A stretch of 40,667 bases of DNA from Clostridia bacterium BRH_c25 (GCA_001515955.1 LOES01000202.1:1-40667); one strand, 5' to 3'; shown: positions 9,640 through 18,656, counted from the first letter of the stretch. Numbers and translations are program-made. The notes: generated by a model from the sequence alone, not told the origin.

Positions 9640-9650
9640 TCCTTATTTTG

Positions 9651-9685
9651 TTGATACCCTCCCCTTTTTGAGGGGAGGGTATCAA
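9651..9685 (-). repeat. 14-bp stem-loop between gcvPB and the 9139 gene
   Basis: TTGATACCCTCCCC (9651-9664) pairs perfectly with 9672-9685 across a 7-nt loop. On the transcript it ends about 6 nt before the AAGGAG of the downstream gene. With no T run, it more likely slows ribosomes or RNases or partially attenuates the transcript than ends it. Confidence 0.6.
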
Positions 9686-9697
9686 TAGTATCAACAT

Positions 9698-11161
9698 CTA
9701 TTGTTTGTTGCCGTCCCACTTCAAGATGAGGCTTCTTGCTGCTTTGGCTTCATCTATTCTTCTCACCCTTGTATCGTGGGGAGCTGTTTTTAATACTTCC
9801 GGATTCTCTTTAGCTTCTTCGGCAATTTTTATCATTATGTCGATGAAGCTGTCAAGGGTTTCCAGGCTTTCAGTTTCGGTAGGCTCTATCATGATCGCAT
9901 TGTTTACAATGAGCGGGAAGTAGATTGTCGGTGGATGATAACCATAGTCAAGAAGACGTTTTGCAACATCAAGTGTCGCAATATGATTCTCATTTTCCAG
10001 AAGCTCGCTCAAAACAAATTCATGCTTGCATACCTGATCCATCGGCAGCTCGTAATATTTCTTAAGCTTGCTCATCATATAGTTTGCATTAAGTACAGCC
10101 TTAAGGCTTACTTCCTTCAGGCCGTCGGCACCCATGGAGAGTATATAGGCATACGCCTTTACCGCCACTCCGAAATTACCGTAGAAGCTTTTGACCTTGC
10201 CGATGGAATGAGGTCTGGCATAGTCCAGTACGTAGGAATCCCCCTTCTTCTCTATAACAGGAACAGGAAGGAATTTAACCAACTTACTCTTGACTCCTAC
10301 CGGTCCGCTTCCCGGCCCGCCTCCGCCATGAGGAGTAGAGAAGGTTTTATGTAAATTAAGGTGAATTACATCAAAGCCCATATCTCCGGGTCTTGCAATT
10401 CCCATTATTGCATTTGCATTGGCTCCGTCGTAATACAGCAGTCCGCCTGCTTCATGAACCAGATCAGCTATTTGCTTTATGTTTTGCTCGAAAAGACCAA
10501 GGGTACTTGGATTTGTCAGCATTAAGCCTGCAATTTCATCATTCAGTACTCCTTTGAGGGTTTCAAGGTCAACAGCCCCGTTTTTATCTGATTCTATTTC
10601 CACAATTTCAAAACCGGCAACAGCAGCACTGGCTGGATTTGTTCCGTGAGCAGAGTCGGGAACTATTATCTTTTTTCTTTTATTATCTCCCCGGCTCTCG
10701 TGATAAGCTTTGATAATCATCAGTCCCGTCAGTTCGCCATGAGCCCCGGCAGCGGGCTGAAGACTTACTCTTTCCATACCGGTTATTTCCGAAAGCATGT
10801 TATCAAGTCCGTACATCAGCTCAAGAGCTCCCTGAACAGTTTCAACAGGCTGCAGAGGGTGAATATTGCTGAAGCCTCCAAGGGCAGCCACGTCTTCATT
10901 TATTTTGGGATTATACTTCATGGTACAGGAGCCTAGAGGATAGAACCCTGTATCCACTCCATAATTCTTATTGGAGAGGTTTGTAAAGTGTCTTACCACA
11001 TCTACTTCACTAACCTCCGGAAGGTCAGCCTCATCTGTTCTCAGCAGGGAACCGGGAATCATACTGTCCAGGCCGGCTTCGGGAACATCGCAGGTAGGCA
11101 GGCTGTAGGCTTTTCTTCCTTCTTTTGAAAGCTCAAAAATCAGCTTGTTATAATCCTTCAT
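9698..11161 (-). CDS. gcvPB: Glycine dehydrogenase (decarboxylating) subunit 2
   Basis: This is the PLP-binding half of the split P-protein, which decarboxylates glycine and loads aminomethyl onto lipoyl-GcvH. The pyridoxal phosphate Lys is in [20 protein letters not shown] (about residue 272), preceded by [20 protein letters not shown]. The N-terminal stretch [14 protein letters not shown] is typical. The protein has 487 residues, normal for the split form of Firmicutes, Thermotoga and archaea. ATG 11161 overlaps the gcvPA stop by four bases (ATGA), which implies translational coupling and a one-to-one heterodimer. Confidence 0.98.
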   Translation of the reverse strand: MKDYNKLIFELSKEGRKAYSLPTCDVPEAGLDSMIPGSLLRTDEADLPEVSEVDVVRHFTNLSNKNYGVDTGFYPLGSCTMKYNPKINEDVAALGGFSNIHPLQPVETVQGALELMYGLDNMLSEITGMERVSLQPAAGAHGELTGLMIIKAYHESRGDNKRKKIIVPDSAHGTNPASAAVAGFEIVEIESDKNGAVDLETLKGVLNDEIAGLMLTNPSTLGLFEQNIKQIADLVHEAGGLLYYDGANANAIMGIARPGDMGFDVIHLNLHKTFSTPHGGGGPGSGPVGVKSKLVKFLPVPVIEKKGDSYVLDYARPHSIGKVKSFYGNFGVAVKAYAYILSMGADGLKEVSLKAVLNANYMMSKLKKYYELPMDQVCKHEFVLSELLENENHIATLDVAKRLLDYGYHPPTIYFPLIVNNAIMIEPTETESLETLDSFIDIMIKIAEEAKENPEVLKTAPHDTRVRRIDEAKAARSLILKWDGNKQ

Positions 11162-12501
11162 CGTACCACCTCCATTACCTGAGCCAGCTTGTCAATCTGT
11201 TCTTTTGTCCTTTTTTCGGTAACACACAGCAATAATCCGTTCTTTAATTCAGGATATTCCTTATCCAGCTCAAAGCCTCCGAGGATATTCTGCTTCAGCA
11301 GCTCATTATTCACCTTGCTGCTTGGTGCTTCACCAGCTACTGCAAATTCCTTGAAGAAGGGCTTGTCAAACATCAGCTTGAAATTCCCGTTCCTGGTAAG
11401 CTGCTTCATTGCGTAGTGGGCTTTCTTTGCACTCTGCTCTGCTACCTCCTTCAGACCTTTCTTGCCCAGGGTAGTCATGTAAATTGTTGCCATAAGGGCA
11501 TTCAGACCCTGGTTGGAGCAGATGTTGGAGGTCGCCTTGTATCTGCGTATATGCTGTTCTCTGGCCTGCAATGTAAGTACGAAGGCTCTTTTGCCGTCCA
11601 CATCCTCAGACTGGCCTACAATCCTACCGGGCATTTTTCTCATCAGCTTGGAGGTAGTGGCCAGGAATCCCAGGTAAGGGCCTCCAAAGCTCATGGTGTT
11701 ACCCAGGGATTGTCCTTCTCCCACAACTATGTCCACCCCCGACTCTGAGGGGCTTTTCAGTATTCCCAGAGAGATAGGGTCTACATAGTCTATCAGCACC
11801 GCTTTGTTTGCATGGGTAATTTTTTCGATCTCAGTCAAGTCTTCAATTACTCCGAAGAAGTTGGGGTTCTGCACAATAACACCGGCAGTACCGGCCTCAA
11901 CCAAGGCTTTCAGCTTTTCAACATCAGTAGCGCCGTTTGTCATATCAGCTTCAACAACTTCTACATCACGGAATCTCAGGTAGCTTTTCAGTACTTTTCT
12001 TACTTCCGGGTGTACCGTCCTTGAAACAATTATTGAGCTGCGCCTTGCACTCTCTACTGCCATCATGGCAGCTTCAACACAGGCAGTCGCTCCGTCATAC
12101 ATGGAAGCATTTGTTACATCCATGCCGGTCAGGCTGCAAATCATTGTCTGATACTCGAAAATAACCTGCAGAGTCCCCTGGCTTATTTCCGGCTGATAGG
12201 GGGTATATGCAGTGTAAAATTCGGATCTCATTGCCAGATGACTTACAATTGAGGGAATATAGTGGTCATATGCTCCTGCTCCCAGGAAGCAGACCAGATC
12301 ATCAGCACTTTTGTTTGTGCTGCTCAGACTTTTCATATGGTCCAAAAGCTCCAGCTCAGAAAGAGCACTGCGTATATCAAGCTTTTTCTGGAGTTGGAGT
12401 TCCTTTGGGATATCCACAAATAAATCTTCTATGGACTTTACTCCGATGCTGTCGAGCATCAACTTTTCGTCGGCCTCGGTATTTGGCATATACCTATGCA
12501 T
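11158..12501 (-). CDS. gcvPA: Glycine dehydrogenase (decarboxylating) subunit 1
   Basis: This is the non-PLP-lysine half of the split P-protein. It begins [20 protein letters not shown], the usual start for this family. ATG 12501 has TAAGGAGG about 5 nt upstream and lies one base after the gcvH stop; the longer frame to 12543 would run back into gcvH. Family segments seen are [28 protein letters not shown] and YEYQTMI-type sequence, then [18 protein letters not shown]. Length is 447 residues. It pairs with GcvPB, encoded directly downstream with an ATGA overlap. Confidence 0.98.
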   Translation of the reverse strand: MHRYMPNTEADEKLMLDSIGVKSIEDLFVDIPKELQLQKKLDIRSALSELELLDHMKSLSSTNKSADDLVCFLGAGAYDHYIPSIVSHLAMRSEFYTAYTPYQPEISQGTLQVIFEYQTMICSLTGMDVTNASMYDGATACVEAAMMAVESARRSSIIVSRTVHPEVRKVLKSYLRFRDVEVVEADMTNGATDVEKLKALVEAGTAGVIVQNPNFFGVIEDLTEIEKITHANKAVLIDYVDPISLGILKSPSESGVDIVVGEGQSLGNTMSFGGPYLGFLATTSKLMRKMPGRIVGQSEDVDGKRAFVLTLQAREQHIRRYKATSNICSNQGLNALMATIYMTTLGKKGLKEVAEQSAKKAHYAMKQLTRNGNFKLMFDKPFFKEFAVAGEAPSSKVNNELLKQNILGGFELDKEYPELKNGLLLCVTEKRTKEQIDKLAQVMEVVR

Positions 12502-12502
12502 A

Positions 12503-12886
12503 TTATGCCTCCTTACTGCAGAAATCCTTGTACTCCTGCTCATTCATGAGGTTATCAAGACTAGCTTTGTCTGTAATTTCTACCACTACAATCCAGCTTC
12601 CATATGGATCCTCATTAATAAGCTGAGGTGAATTCGATAATGCTTCATTTACTTCAAGAACTTTCCCTGAAACAGGAAGGTATGAGTCGGAGGCAGCCTT
12701 TACGGATTCAATAACTCCGAAAACATCTCCGGCATTAAGTTCATCGTCTACTGAGGGCAGCTCAACATATACAATCTCTCCCAAAGCATGCTGTGCATAA
12801 TCGGTTATTCCTACATAGGCTTTTTCACCCTCGACTCTGATCCACTCGTGATCATCTGAATAAAGCAATCCTGATTTTGTTTCCAT
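12503..12886 (-). CDS. gcvH: Glycine cleavage system H protein
   Basis: This lipoyl carrier shuttles the aminomethyl group from the P-protein to the T-protein. At 127 residues it is full length. The lipoylated Lys is K63 in [11 protein letters not shown], at the turn of the hybrid-motif beta barrel, and [12 protein letters not shown] near the N-terminus is typical. ATG 12886 has AGGAGG close upstream. It lies between gcvT and gcvPA; the lipB and lipA that modify it are in the same operon. Confidence 0.98.
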   Translation of the reverse strand: METKSGLLYSDDHEWIRVEGEKAYVGITDYAQHALGEIVYVELPSVDDELNAGDVFGVIESVKAASDSYLPVSGKVLEVNEALSNSPQLINEDPYGSWIVVVEITDKASLDNLMNEQEYKDFCSKEA

Positions 12887-12917
12887 TTTACATTCCTCCT
12901 AAATTATTATTCTCAGA

Positions 12918-14024
12918 TTATTTTCTGTAGTTTTTATTATAGAATTTCCTGCTTACAACCTTAGCTTTTACAGCGTTCTTTCTTATCTGGATATCTATCG
13001 GTGTGCCAAGCTCGGAATATTCAATGCCAACCATTGCCAGGCCAATATTCTTCTTCAGTGAGGGGGAATAGTAACCGGTTGTTACGAAGCCTATATTCTT
13101 GCCATTGGACAATACGTCATATCCATGTCTTGGTATTCCAGGCCCCTCCATCTCAAATCCGACTATCTTTCTCTTTAAGCCTTCGGACTTTTGCTTTACC
13201 AAGGCTTCCTTCCCAATGAAATTGGGTTTGTCAAGCTTTACAAACATACCGAAGCCTGCTTCCAGAGGTGTGATTTCTGATGAAAGCTCATTTCCATAAA
13301 GGGGAAGGTTGGCTTCGAATCTGAGGGTATCCCTGCAACCGAGTCCCGTTGGCATTGCGCCCTTAGCTTTGCCTGCTTCAAGTATTTTATCCCATACATG
13401 TTCGGCATCTTCATGCTTCATATAAATCTCGAAGCCGTCTTCTCCGGTGTAGCCTGTACGGGATACTAGACAGCTCCTGCCTGCTATTTTTACATCTGTT
13501 TTGAAGTAGAAGAAAGCAATTTCATTGAGATTTGTATCAGTAAGCTCCTGGAGTATTTTCTGTGCTTTTGGCCCTTGCAGAGCAACTTCCGATACATCCT
13601 CGGAAGTATTCTTAAGCTCAACATCATAGTTTCCTACATTGTCCTTCATCCATTGGAAGTCTTTATCAACGTTGCTGGCATTTATTACAAGCAAATAATA
13701 ATCATTAGTATGTTTGTAGACCAGAAGATCGTCGACAACACCCCCGTGGGGATAGCACATCATAGCGTAGATAACTTGGTTCTCATTCATTACTGATATA
13801 TCGTTGGTGACAAGATTCTGAACAAAATCTGTTGCTTGATTTCCTCTTACTTCAACCTCACCCATGTGGGATACGTCAAAGATTCCTGCATTGGCCCTTA
13901 CTGCTTCATGCTCTGCTGTAAGGCCTTCATACTGTACCGGCAGGGCCCACCCAGCAAAATCAATGACCTTACCGCCATATTTTCCATGAGCATTATAAAG
14001 GGCTGTCTTTTTGGGGTCACTCAT
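12918..14024 (-). CDS. gcvT: Glycine cleavage system T protein (aminomethyltransferase)
   Basis: GcvT transfers the methylene group from aminomethyl-lipoyl-GcvH to tetrahydrofolate, releasing ammonia. The 368-residue protein shows DFAGWALPVQYEG near the N-terminus, FDVSHMGEVEVRG, and GGVVDDLLVYK with the catalytic Asp (about residue 97-98), then SRTGYTGEDGFEIY and LGCRDTLRFEANLPLYGNEL. AAAAAAAGGAGGAGAAATGCT precedes ATG 14024. It is the first gene of the operon, directly behind the glycine riboswitch, so glycine induction should act on the whole gcv-lip set. Confidence 0.98.
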   Translation of the reverse strand: MSDPKKTALYNAHGKYGGKVIDFAGWALPVQYEGLTAEHEAVRANAGIFDVSHMGEVEVRGNQATDFVQNLVTNDISVMNENQVIYAMMCYPHGGVVDDLLVYKHTNDYYLLVINASNVDKDFQWMKDNVGNYDVELKNTSEDVSEVALQGPKAQKILQELTDTNLNEIAFFYFKTDVKIAGRSCLVSRTGYTGEDGFEIYMKHEDAEHVWDKILEAGKAKGAMPTGLGCRDTLRFEANLPLYGNELSSEITPLEAGFGMFVKLDKPNFIGKEALVKQKSEGLKRKIVGFEMEGPGIPRHGYDVLSNGKNIGFVTTGYYSPSLKKNIGLAMVGIEYSELGTPIDIQIRKNAVKAKVVSRKFYNKNYRK

Positions 14025-14093
14025 AGCATTTCTCCTCCTTTTTTTAGTCTATTTATTCATCTTTTCCTATTGGATATAATATATTATTCCAAT

Positions 14094-14140
14094 AAAAAAG
14101 GAATATAATAGCGCGATAACTAGACCTGCCATTATATTCC
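14094..14140 (-). terminator. Expression-platform terminator of the glycine riboswitch
   Basis: On the minus strand, GGAATATAAT (from 14140 down to 14131) pairs with ATTATATTCC (14109 to 14100), followed by six U (14099-14094). The 5' arm overlaps the closing bases of aptamer 2 (CAGAGGAATAT), so glycine-stabilised P1 should compete with this stem and switch transcription on. A further palindrome at 14069-14095 (TATTGGA...TCCAATA) follows before the gcvT ribosome site. Confidence 0.85.
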
Positions 14141-14405
14141 TCTGTACTTTTGCCTGAGAGCTTCTACACAGTTAGTGTATTTCACCTACGGCGCCGTATA
14201 ACGGACTCTTCAGAGTTCCATCCAATAACGATCCATTTGCCTGAAAGTGTCTATAAAAAGAAGGCTTGCTTTTTATATTGCTTCTTCGGCTATCTAGTGC
14301 TTATTAACATAACAGCTTTCAAGTCAATCAAAATGTTAATAATGCACTTCATTGATGTTGTGCCCTGTTGCATTAGATATCTCTCGCTATTTTCATCTGG
14401 GTCAA
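14132..14405 (-). promoter_or_regulatory. Tandem glycine riboswitch, aptamer 1 with a long P2 insertion
   Basis: Read on the minus strand. Aptamer 1 has GCGAGAGATATCTA, then after an insertion TAGATAGCCGAAGAAGCAA, ending with CTTTCAGGCAAATGGA. Aptamer 2 has GGAACTCTGAAGAGTCCG, CGCCGTAGGTGAAA, and CTCTCAGGCAAAAGTACAGAGG. These match the glycine aptamer core (gagag, rCCGaAGgrGcAA, CUCUCAGGCAAAAGgaCAGAGg). In aptamer 1 the P2 helix (TATCTA/TAGATA) is capped by about 76 nt instead of a short loop, and that insert is homologous to 26523-26595. The location before gcvT and the terminator platform support an ON switch. Confidence 0.93.
14294..14366. repeat. 73-nt structured repeat, copy A, inside glycine aptamer 1
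   Basis: This segment aligns without gaps to 26523-26595 at 61 of 73 bases. A 14-bp stem (14297-14310 with 14333-14347, one bulged base) closes a 22-nt loop and is followed by a conserved tail (TTCATTGATGT.GTGCCCT). Three pairs in the stem differ between the copies, and all three keep pairing (G:C to A:T, T:A to C:G, A:T to G:C). It carries no reading frame and looks like a small non-autonomous element or a conserved RNA module. Confidence 0.8.
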
Positions 14406-14423
14406 TATTATTCATTTAACTTA

Positions 14424-14451
14424 ATTATATAATAATATGTGAATAATACAA
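14424..14451 (-). promoter_or_regulatory. Probable gcv operon promoter
   Basis: On the minus strand, TTGTAT (14451-14446) and TATAAT (14429-14424) are separated by 16 bp. Transcription would start near 14417, a few bases before aptamer 1, which fits the riboswitch being a 5' leader. Confidence 0.6.
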
Positions 14452-14471
14452 TGATTGATATTTCTTTAACT

Positions 14472-14705
14472 TACATTGTACTTATCGATGAAAATGCATC
14501 CTGCCACCTGGCAATAGGAAAGGCATATTCTGTTTCCATAAAGAATGGCGGTAATATGACTGAAGAGGAATTGGAAAGACTGGGAGCAAATAATTCTCTT
14601 ACCCATGTGGACTTTATGATAGGCTCACGGGACCTTGATATAACCGGAATCACAGCAGATGGCAAGGAAGTGCAGGTGTTCAGGAACGGTAATTTTGCAT
14701 TCTAG
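14472..14705 (+). pseudogene. 3' fragment of an M29-family aminopeptidase
   Basis: The frame reads LIDENASCHLAIGKAY, then SLTHVDFMIGSRDLDITGI, and ends VFRNGNFAF-stop. This is the characteristic C-terminal end of M29 (AmpS/PepS/aminopeptidase T) metallopeptidases, including the metal-binding H-x-D region. Only about 75 of roughly 370-410 codons remain. The frame stays open back to GTG 14439, but there is no ribosome site and the upstream part overlaps the gcv promoter on the other strand. The rest of the gene is missing, so I treat it as a remnant. A second, shorter M29 tail lies at 18559-18648. Confidence 0.8.
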
Positions 14706-14726
14706 AGCTTTTCTTCTATTTACAGC

Positions 14727-14750
14727 AAAACGCCCGGCTTAGCCGGGCGC
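14727..14750 (-). terminator. Terminator of the alpha-galactosidase operon
   Basis: CGCCCGGC (14731-14738) and GCCGGGCG (14742-14749) form an 8-bp GC stem with loop TTA. On the minus strand it is followed by TTTTG, a short but usable U tract, 9 nt after the galactosidase stop. Confidence 0.8.
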
Positions 14751-14758
14751 AGAAACAT

Positions 14759-17098
14759 CTACTCTTCCATGGAAGCTATAATATAAAGCCGCGAACCGTA
14801 ATCTGATAGAATACGTATGTTTTCGTTATAACCGGTACCGGAAAACTGCTGTATCAATTTTATACCGCAATTGTTGAGCAGATCTCCTCCGGCTTGATAG
14901 CTTTCCTTGACCATACCGAACATATAACGTGAGGACAGCATAGTATGGACAACACCGTCTCCCCGGATTTTCACAGGCAGTACCCTGTTCACAAGATTAC
15001 CGAAGGCCTTTACGCTGATATACTGCTTACGTCCGCTGACTTTGTACAGTTCTTTATCCTCAAGACCATCGGTTCTTAATACATCATAACCAAGACCTAC
15101 CTTTGCACTGCCCTGGAAAAGACCTGCTATGGCAGTTTTTTTGTCCTCAGCTACACAAAGCCATAGGACCTTATCCTTGTCCAAGGGTTCGGATAATCTG
15201 TAAAAACGGCCAAACTGAAGAAGTCGGCGGTGTTTTTTATAAAATTTCACCTGCTCTTTTATTGCGGCCTTGTCAAAATGGAACAGTACAGTAAGATCAA
15301 GCTCATAACCCAATACCCCAAAGGAAGCAACATTAAAGCGTGTTTCTATGGGAGTATTACGCAAGGTCTGCATATTTGGACTTGCCGAAACATGGGCTCC
15401 CATGGTACTGAGGGGGTAGCCGTAAGATGTACCTCCCTGAATTGATAGCCTTGTATAGGCATCTGTATTGTCACTGGTCCACGTTTGCGGCATATAACAC
15501 AGCATGCCCAAATCGAACCTGTTTCCTCCCGAAGCGCAGGATTCAAAAAGTATTTCAGGAAAGCGTGCAGTCAGTTCCTCCAGTATCTCATAAAGTCCCA
15601 AGACATACCTGTGCATGAATTCACCCTGCCTTTCAGGAGAAAGTGCTCCGGAATACATATCAGACAGGTTGCGGTTCATATCCCATTTGATGTATTGTAT
15701 TTTTGCCTGGGAAAAGACTTGGGCCATTGTATCCGATATGAAACGGCGGACCTCCGGGAGAGTGAGATCCAGCACAAACTGGTTACGGCCGTAAGAGGGT
15801 TTTCTGCCGGGGGTATGAATGATCCAGTCGGGGTGTGAACGGTAGAGCTCGCTGTCTTCATTTATCATTTCAGGTTCCACCCACAGGCCGAACATTAGTC
15901 CGAGCTTATTGATTTCTGAAGCTAAGCCGGAAATACCCTCAGGCAATTTTTTTTCGTTGACATACCAATCTCCAAGGGAGCTTTTGTCATTATTCCGCTT
16001 GCCGAACCAGCCGTCATCCAGTACGAAAAGCTCTATGCCGAGAGAAGCCGCTTCTTTGGCAAGCTTTATAAGCTTAGCCTGATTAAAATCAAAATCGGTG
16101 GCCTCCCAATTATTTATCAGAACCGGCCTTTCCCTTTTCTGCCAATATCCTCTTACAATATAATTATTAACAAAGTCATGGAGGTTTTGACTAAGCTGAT
16201 TAAGACCGCCATCTGAATAGCAAAGCACCGCTTCAGGAGTAAAAAAGCTTTCTCCGGCCTCAAGCACCCAATTGAAGGAGGATGGATTTATACCTGTCAG
16301 TAGTCTTGTCTTTCCCTGATAGGTGACCTCACATATCTCACTATGGCATCCGCTGTAAATTAGATTGAATGCATAGCATACGCCCTGCTGTTCGTCACAG
16401 TTGTTTTTTATGAGCATGACAAAAGGATTGTGCCTGCTTGAGCTTGTACCGGTTTTTGAATCATTGACATATATACCCGTTCTGAGCACCCTGTCATTCC
16501 GGTTTCGTTCACAGGCCCAGCAGCCATCGAAGGTAGTAAAGCTGTAGTCGTGGTCAAAAAGATCAAGCTGTGCGCTCATCATGCGTCGGAGGTTCACATG
16601 GCTTCCGCTGTTGTTTTTCAGTGATGCAAAGCGGGTAATGACATCACAGTCGTGATAGACACAATAGTAAAGTGTCAGAACAAGCCTTTTTTCATTATCG
16701 CAAAGCTCGATTTCAGTAGTTTCACAATCATTTTCGCCGCCAAGTGCCGAGGGCAGGCCGGGTATCCCGGTACGGCCCTTATAGCTTCTATGGCTGTTAT
16801 ATAAAAAACCGGTGGTAATGCTTCCATCGGAAAAACTCAGTTCGATTGCAGGCTCACGGAAGTCACCCCTGCCTAGCCCTGAATATTCAAGGCATTGATC
16901 ATCCAGTCCTATATAGGGCTGCTTTGGGTCTGTATATATCATATCTCCATAGGGTATATGGTTTTTGGGCTGAAGAGGATAATAATCCTCCATCCTGCGC
17001 AGCCGCCTGCCGTAGTGGAGGTTCAAGAGTTCCCCGGTTGGCAGGACATTTATGATATAGCTGGAATTTCTAGTATCAAGATGTATTACGGTTTTCAT
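14759..17098 (-). CDS. Alpha-galactosidase, GH36
   Basis: This enzyme hydrolyses terminal alpha-1,6-galactosyl groups (melibiose, raffinose family). The 779-residue protein has the three-part GH36 layout: an N-terminal beta-sandwich, a catalytic TIM barrel (about 320-650) and a C-terminal beta domain. Visible motifs are LDDGWFGKRN, FGLWVEPEMINEDS, the nucleophile Asp in KWDMNRN (residue 473), ESCASGGNRFD, and the acid/base Asp in WTSDNTDAYTR (first D, residue 543). There is no signal peptide, so it works in the cytoplasm on imported sugar. ATG 17098 has AGAAGGTG upstream and overlaps the symporter stop (ATGA); an upstream GTG at 17107 is less likely. It is coupled to the GPH symporter gene. 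Confidence 0.96.
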   Translation of the reverse strand: MKTVIHLDTRNSSYIINVLPTGELLNLHYGRRLRRMEDYYPLQPKNHIPYGDMIYTDPKQPYIGLDDQCLEYSGLGRGDFREPAIELSFSDGSITTGFLYNSHRSYKGRTGIPGLPSALGGENDCETTEIELCDNEKRLVLTLYYCVYHDCDVITRFASLKNNSGSHVNLRRMMSAQLDLFDHDYSFTTFDGCWACERNRNDRVLRTGIYVNDSKTGTSSSRHNPFVMLIKNNCDEQQGVCYAFNLIYSGCHSEICEVTYQGKTRLLTGINPSSFNWVLEAGESFFTPEAVLCYSDGGLNQLSQNLHDFVNNYIVRGYWQKRERPVLINNWEATDFDFNQAKLIKLAKEAASLGIELFVLDDGWFGKRNNDKSSLGDWYVNEKKLPEGISGLASEINKLGLMFGLWVEPEMINEDSELYRSHPDWIIHTPGRKPSYGRNQFVLDLTLPEVRRFISDTMAQVFSQAKIQYIKWDMNRNLSDMYSGALSPERQGEFMHRYVLGLYEILEELTARFPEILFESCASGGNRFDLGMLCYMPQTWTSDNTDAYTRLSIQGGTSYGYPLSTMGAHVSASPNMQTLRNTPIETRFNVASFGVLGYELDLTVLFHFDKAAIKEQVKFYKKHRRLLQFGRFYRLSEPLDKDKVLWLCVAEDKKTAIAGLFQGSAKVGLGYDVLRTDGLEDKELYKVSGRKQYISVKAFGNLVNRVLPVKIRGDGVVHTMLSSRYMFGMVKESYQAGGDLLNNCGIKLIQQFSGTGYNENIRILSDYGSRLYIIASMEE

Positions 17099-18471
17099 CC
17101 GACACACCTTCTCTCATTAAGCTGTTGTCTGATTTCTACGAAATAAGTGCCGTTTAATTTAAAATATTTTACATAGACAAAAAGTGATAATACTATCAGA
17201 AGAGAGGGAAAGGCAAACATGAGAATGCTTATACCGGCCAATGCTGTTGGGCTCTGGGGCTGATTTGCCGTAAAGCCGAAAGCCGCCAGGCCCAGGCCGA
17301 TGACCATACCGGATACAGCCATGGCTACCTTGACCATAAAGGTCTGCATGGAAAACACTATGCTTTCGCTCCTGTATCCCAGCTTCCATTCGCCGTAATC
17401 AACAGCATCAGCCAGCATTACACTTGTCAATACCGTTGAAAAACCAAAGCCGAAGAATACCAGCATTCCTGAACCGTAAAGCGGAAGAATACTCTTGTCC
17501 GCATATCTGCCGGAAAGGAACAGCCCGACATAGCCGGCTAAGGGTAACAACGTTGATATAATGAATACCTTTCGTCTGGTGAGCCATTTTGCGAATACGG
17601 GGAAAAGAAGCATTGCCAGTACCTGTGCAGCCCCTGCTGCCAGGTAAAATGTTCCGTACAGCCCCTCGTTGCCGATATCATATTTAAAGTAGTATAGGCC
17701 CAGACCTGCAGTAATGTTTATTGCAAGAGTATAGGCTACTATCGACAGAATGATGGCAACCAGCTGGTCGTTTGTTAGTATTGTAGTAAAAATTTCTCTG
17801 AATTTAAAATTCTTGTTCTGGGGGATCACAACCTTTTCTTTCACAAACAGTACTGTAGTTACATTTGTAATGATAAAGACCATGGCAATTATGACTGCCA
17901 GCCAGAAAAAACCCGTCTGCTGCTGGGCTGGAGTCGGAAGCTGCCCTGGGGCTGTCTTTCCCATTGCCTTTACAGCTGCAAGGCCGAAGGAACCGACGGT
18001 AACATTACCTAATGCCGCAAATATCCGTGGAATCACAGAGATGGTGTTGCGCTCATTCTCAGTATCAGCCAGGGCAGGAATCATGGACCAGTAGGAGATA
18101 TCCTCCAGAGTATAGGTCATACCCCAAAGAATATAGACAACACTGAAATAAATGTACTGCCCGCTTCCTTGATACTGCGGATTGGAGAAGAGAAAGAGCA
18201 AAACAACCGAATTTAGCAATGTGCCTGCAAGGATCCATGGCCGGAACTTTCCTATGGGCGTTTTGGTATTATCAACCAGCCAGCCTGCCATAGGGTCATT
18301 TACTGCATCCCATATCCTGGAAGCAAGAAAAAGTATACCCAGGAATGCCGGTGCCAGGCCGATTACATCGGTAAAATAAAACATCAGAAAAGTATTAACA
18401 ATGCCGCAGGCCATATCCTTGCCGAGGGCCCCGACTCCGTAAGAGGCTTTTTCTCTAAAGGTAAGCTTCAT
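17095..18471 (-). CDS. GPH-family sugar:cation symporter (MelB-like)
   Basis: This 458-residue membrane protein with about 12 helices belongs to the glycoside-pentoside-hexuronide symporters. Diagnostic residues include RIWDAVNDPMAGWLVDNTKTPIGKFRPW after the second helix, whose Asp residues bind cation and sugar in MelB, and YTLEDISYWSMIPAL. The start is ATG 18471, with TTTTGGAGG 8 nt upstream; the frame from 18486 begins inside that ribosome site. It is followed with ATGA overlap by the alpha-galactosidase, so melibiose or a related alpha-galactoside is the likely cargo, driven by sodium or protons. Confidence 0.93.
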   Translation of the reverse strand: MKLTFREKASYGVGALGKDMACGIVNTFLMFYFTDVIGLAPAFLGILFLASRIWDAVNDPMAGWLVDNTKTPIGKFRPWILAGTLLNSVVLLFLFSNPQYQGSGQYIYFSVVYILWGMTYTLEDISYWSMIPALADTENERNTISVIPRIFAALGNVTVGSFGLAAVKAMGKTAPGQLPTPAQQQTGFFWLAVIIAMVFIITNVTTVLFVKEKVVIPQNKNFKFREIFTTILTNDQLVAIILSIVAYTLAINITAGLGLYYFKYDIGNEGLYGTFYLAAGAAQVLAMLLFPVFAKWLTRRKVFIISTLLPLAGYVGLFLSGRYADKSILPLYGSGMLVFFGFGFSTVLTSVMLADAVDYGEWKLGYRSESIVFSMQTFMVKVAMAVSGMVIGLGLAAFGFTANQPQSPTALAGISILMFAFPSLLIVLSLFVYVKYFKLNGTYFVEIRQQLNERRCVG

Positions 18472-18504
18472 TACAAATACCTCCAAAATTATCCAATATA
18501 TATA

Positions 18505-18534
18505 ATTATATCATCAGGAAAGAAATTACTCCAA
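18505..18534 (-). promoter_or_regulatory. Candidate promoter of the galactoside operon
   Basis: On the minus strand, TTGGAG (18534-18529) and TATAAT (18510-18505) are 18 bp apart. The -10 is perfect and the -35 weak (TTG only), as expected for an activated or regulated promoter. No operator palindrome is obvious. Confidence 0.4.
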
Positions 18535-18558
18535 TCTGTTTTTACTTTCATAGCCAAC

Positions 18559-18648
18559 CGGAGCTACAGCAGATGGAAAAGAAGTGCCGGTCTTCAGAAA
18601 CGGAGACTTTGTATTCCGGAGCAGGGGCCTGAGGTATGGAGGGTAGCA
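18559..18648 (+). pseudogene. Short 3' fragment of a second M29 aminopeptidase
   Basis: The frame reads PTGATADGKEVPVFRNGDFVF and continues to TAG at 18646-18648 as RSRGLRYGG. It matches the end of the fragment at 14644-14702 (ITGITADGKEVQVFRNGNFAF), but the nucleotide differences show it is a diverged second copy, not a recent duplication. There is no start codon or ribosome site. The two tails flank the alpha-galactosidase/symporter pair, one on each side, in the same orientation. Confidence 0.75.
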
Positions 18649-18656
18649 ATAAGTAA

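Noticed and set aside
12502..12543. Extended gcvPA start at 12543
   Set aside because: It would overlap gcvH by about 40 bp, while ATG 12501 has an AAGGAGG site and the conserved MHRY start.
14439..14705. Complete small gene of 88 codons
   Set aside because: The sequence matches only the C-terminal end of M29 aminopeptidases, has no ribosome site at the GTG and overlaps the gcv promoter, so a gene remnant is the better reading.
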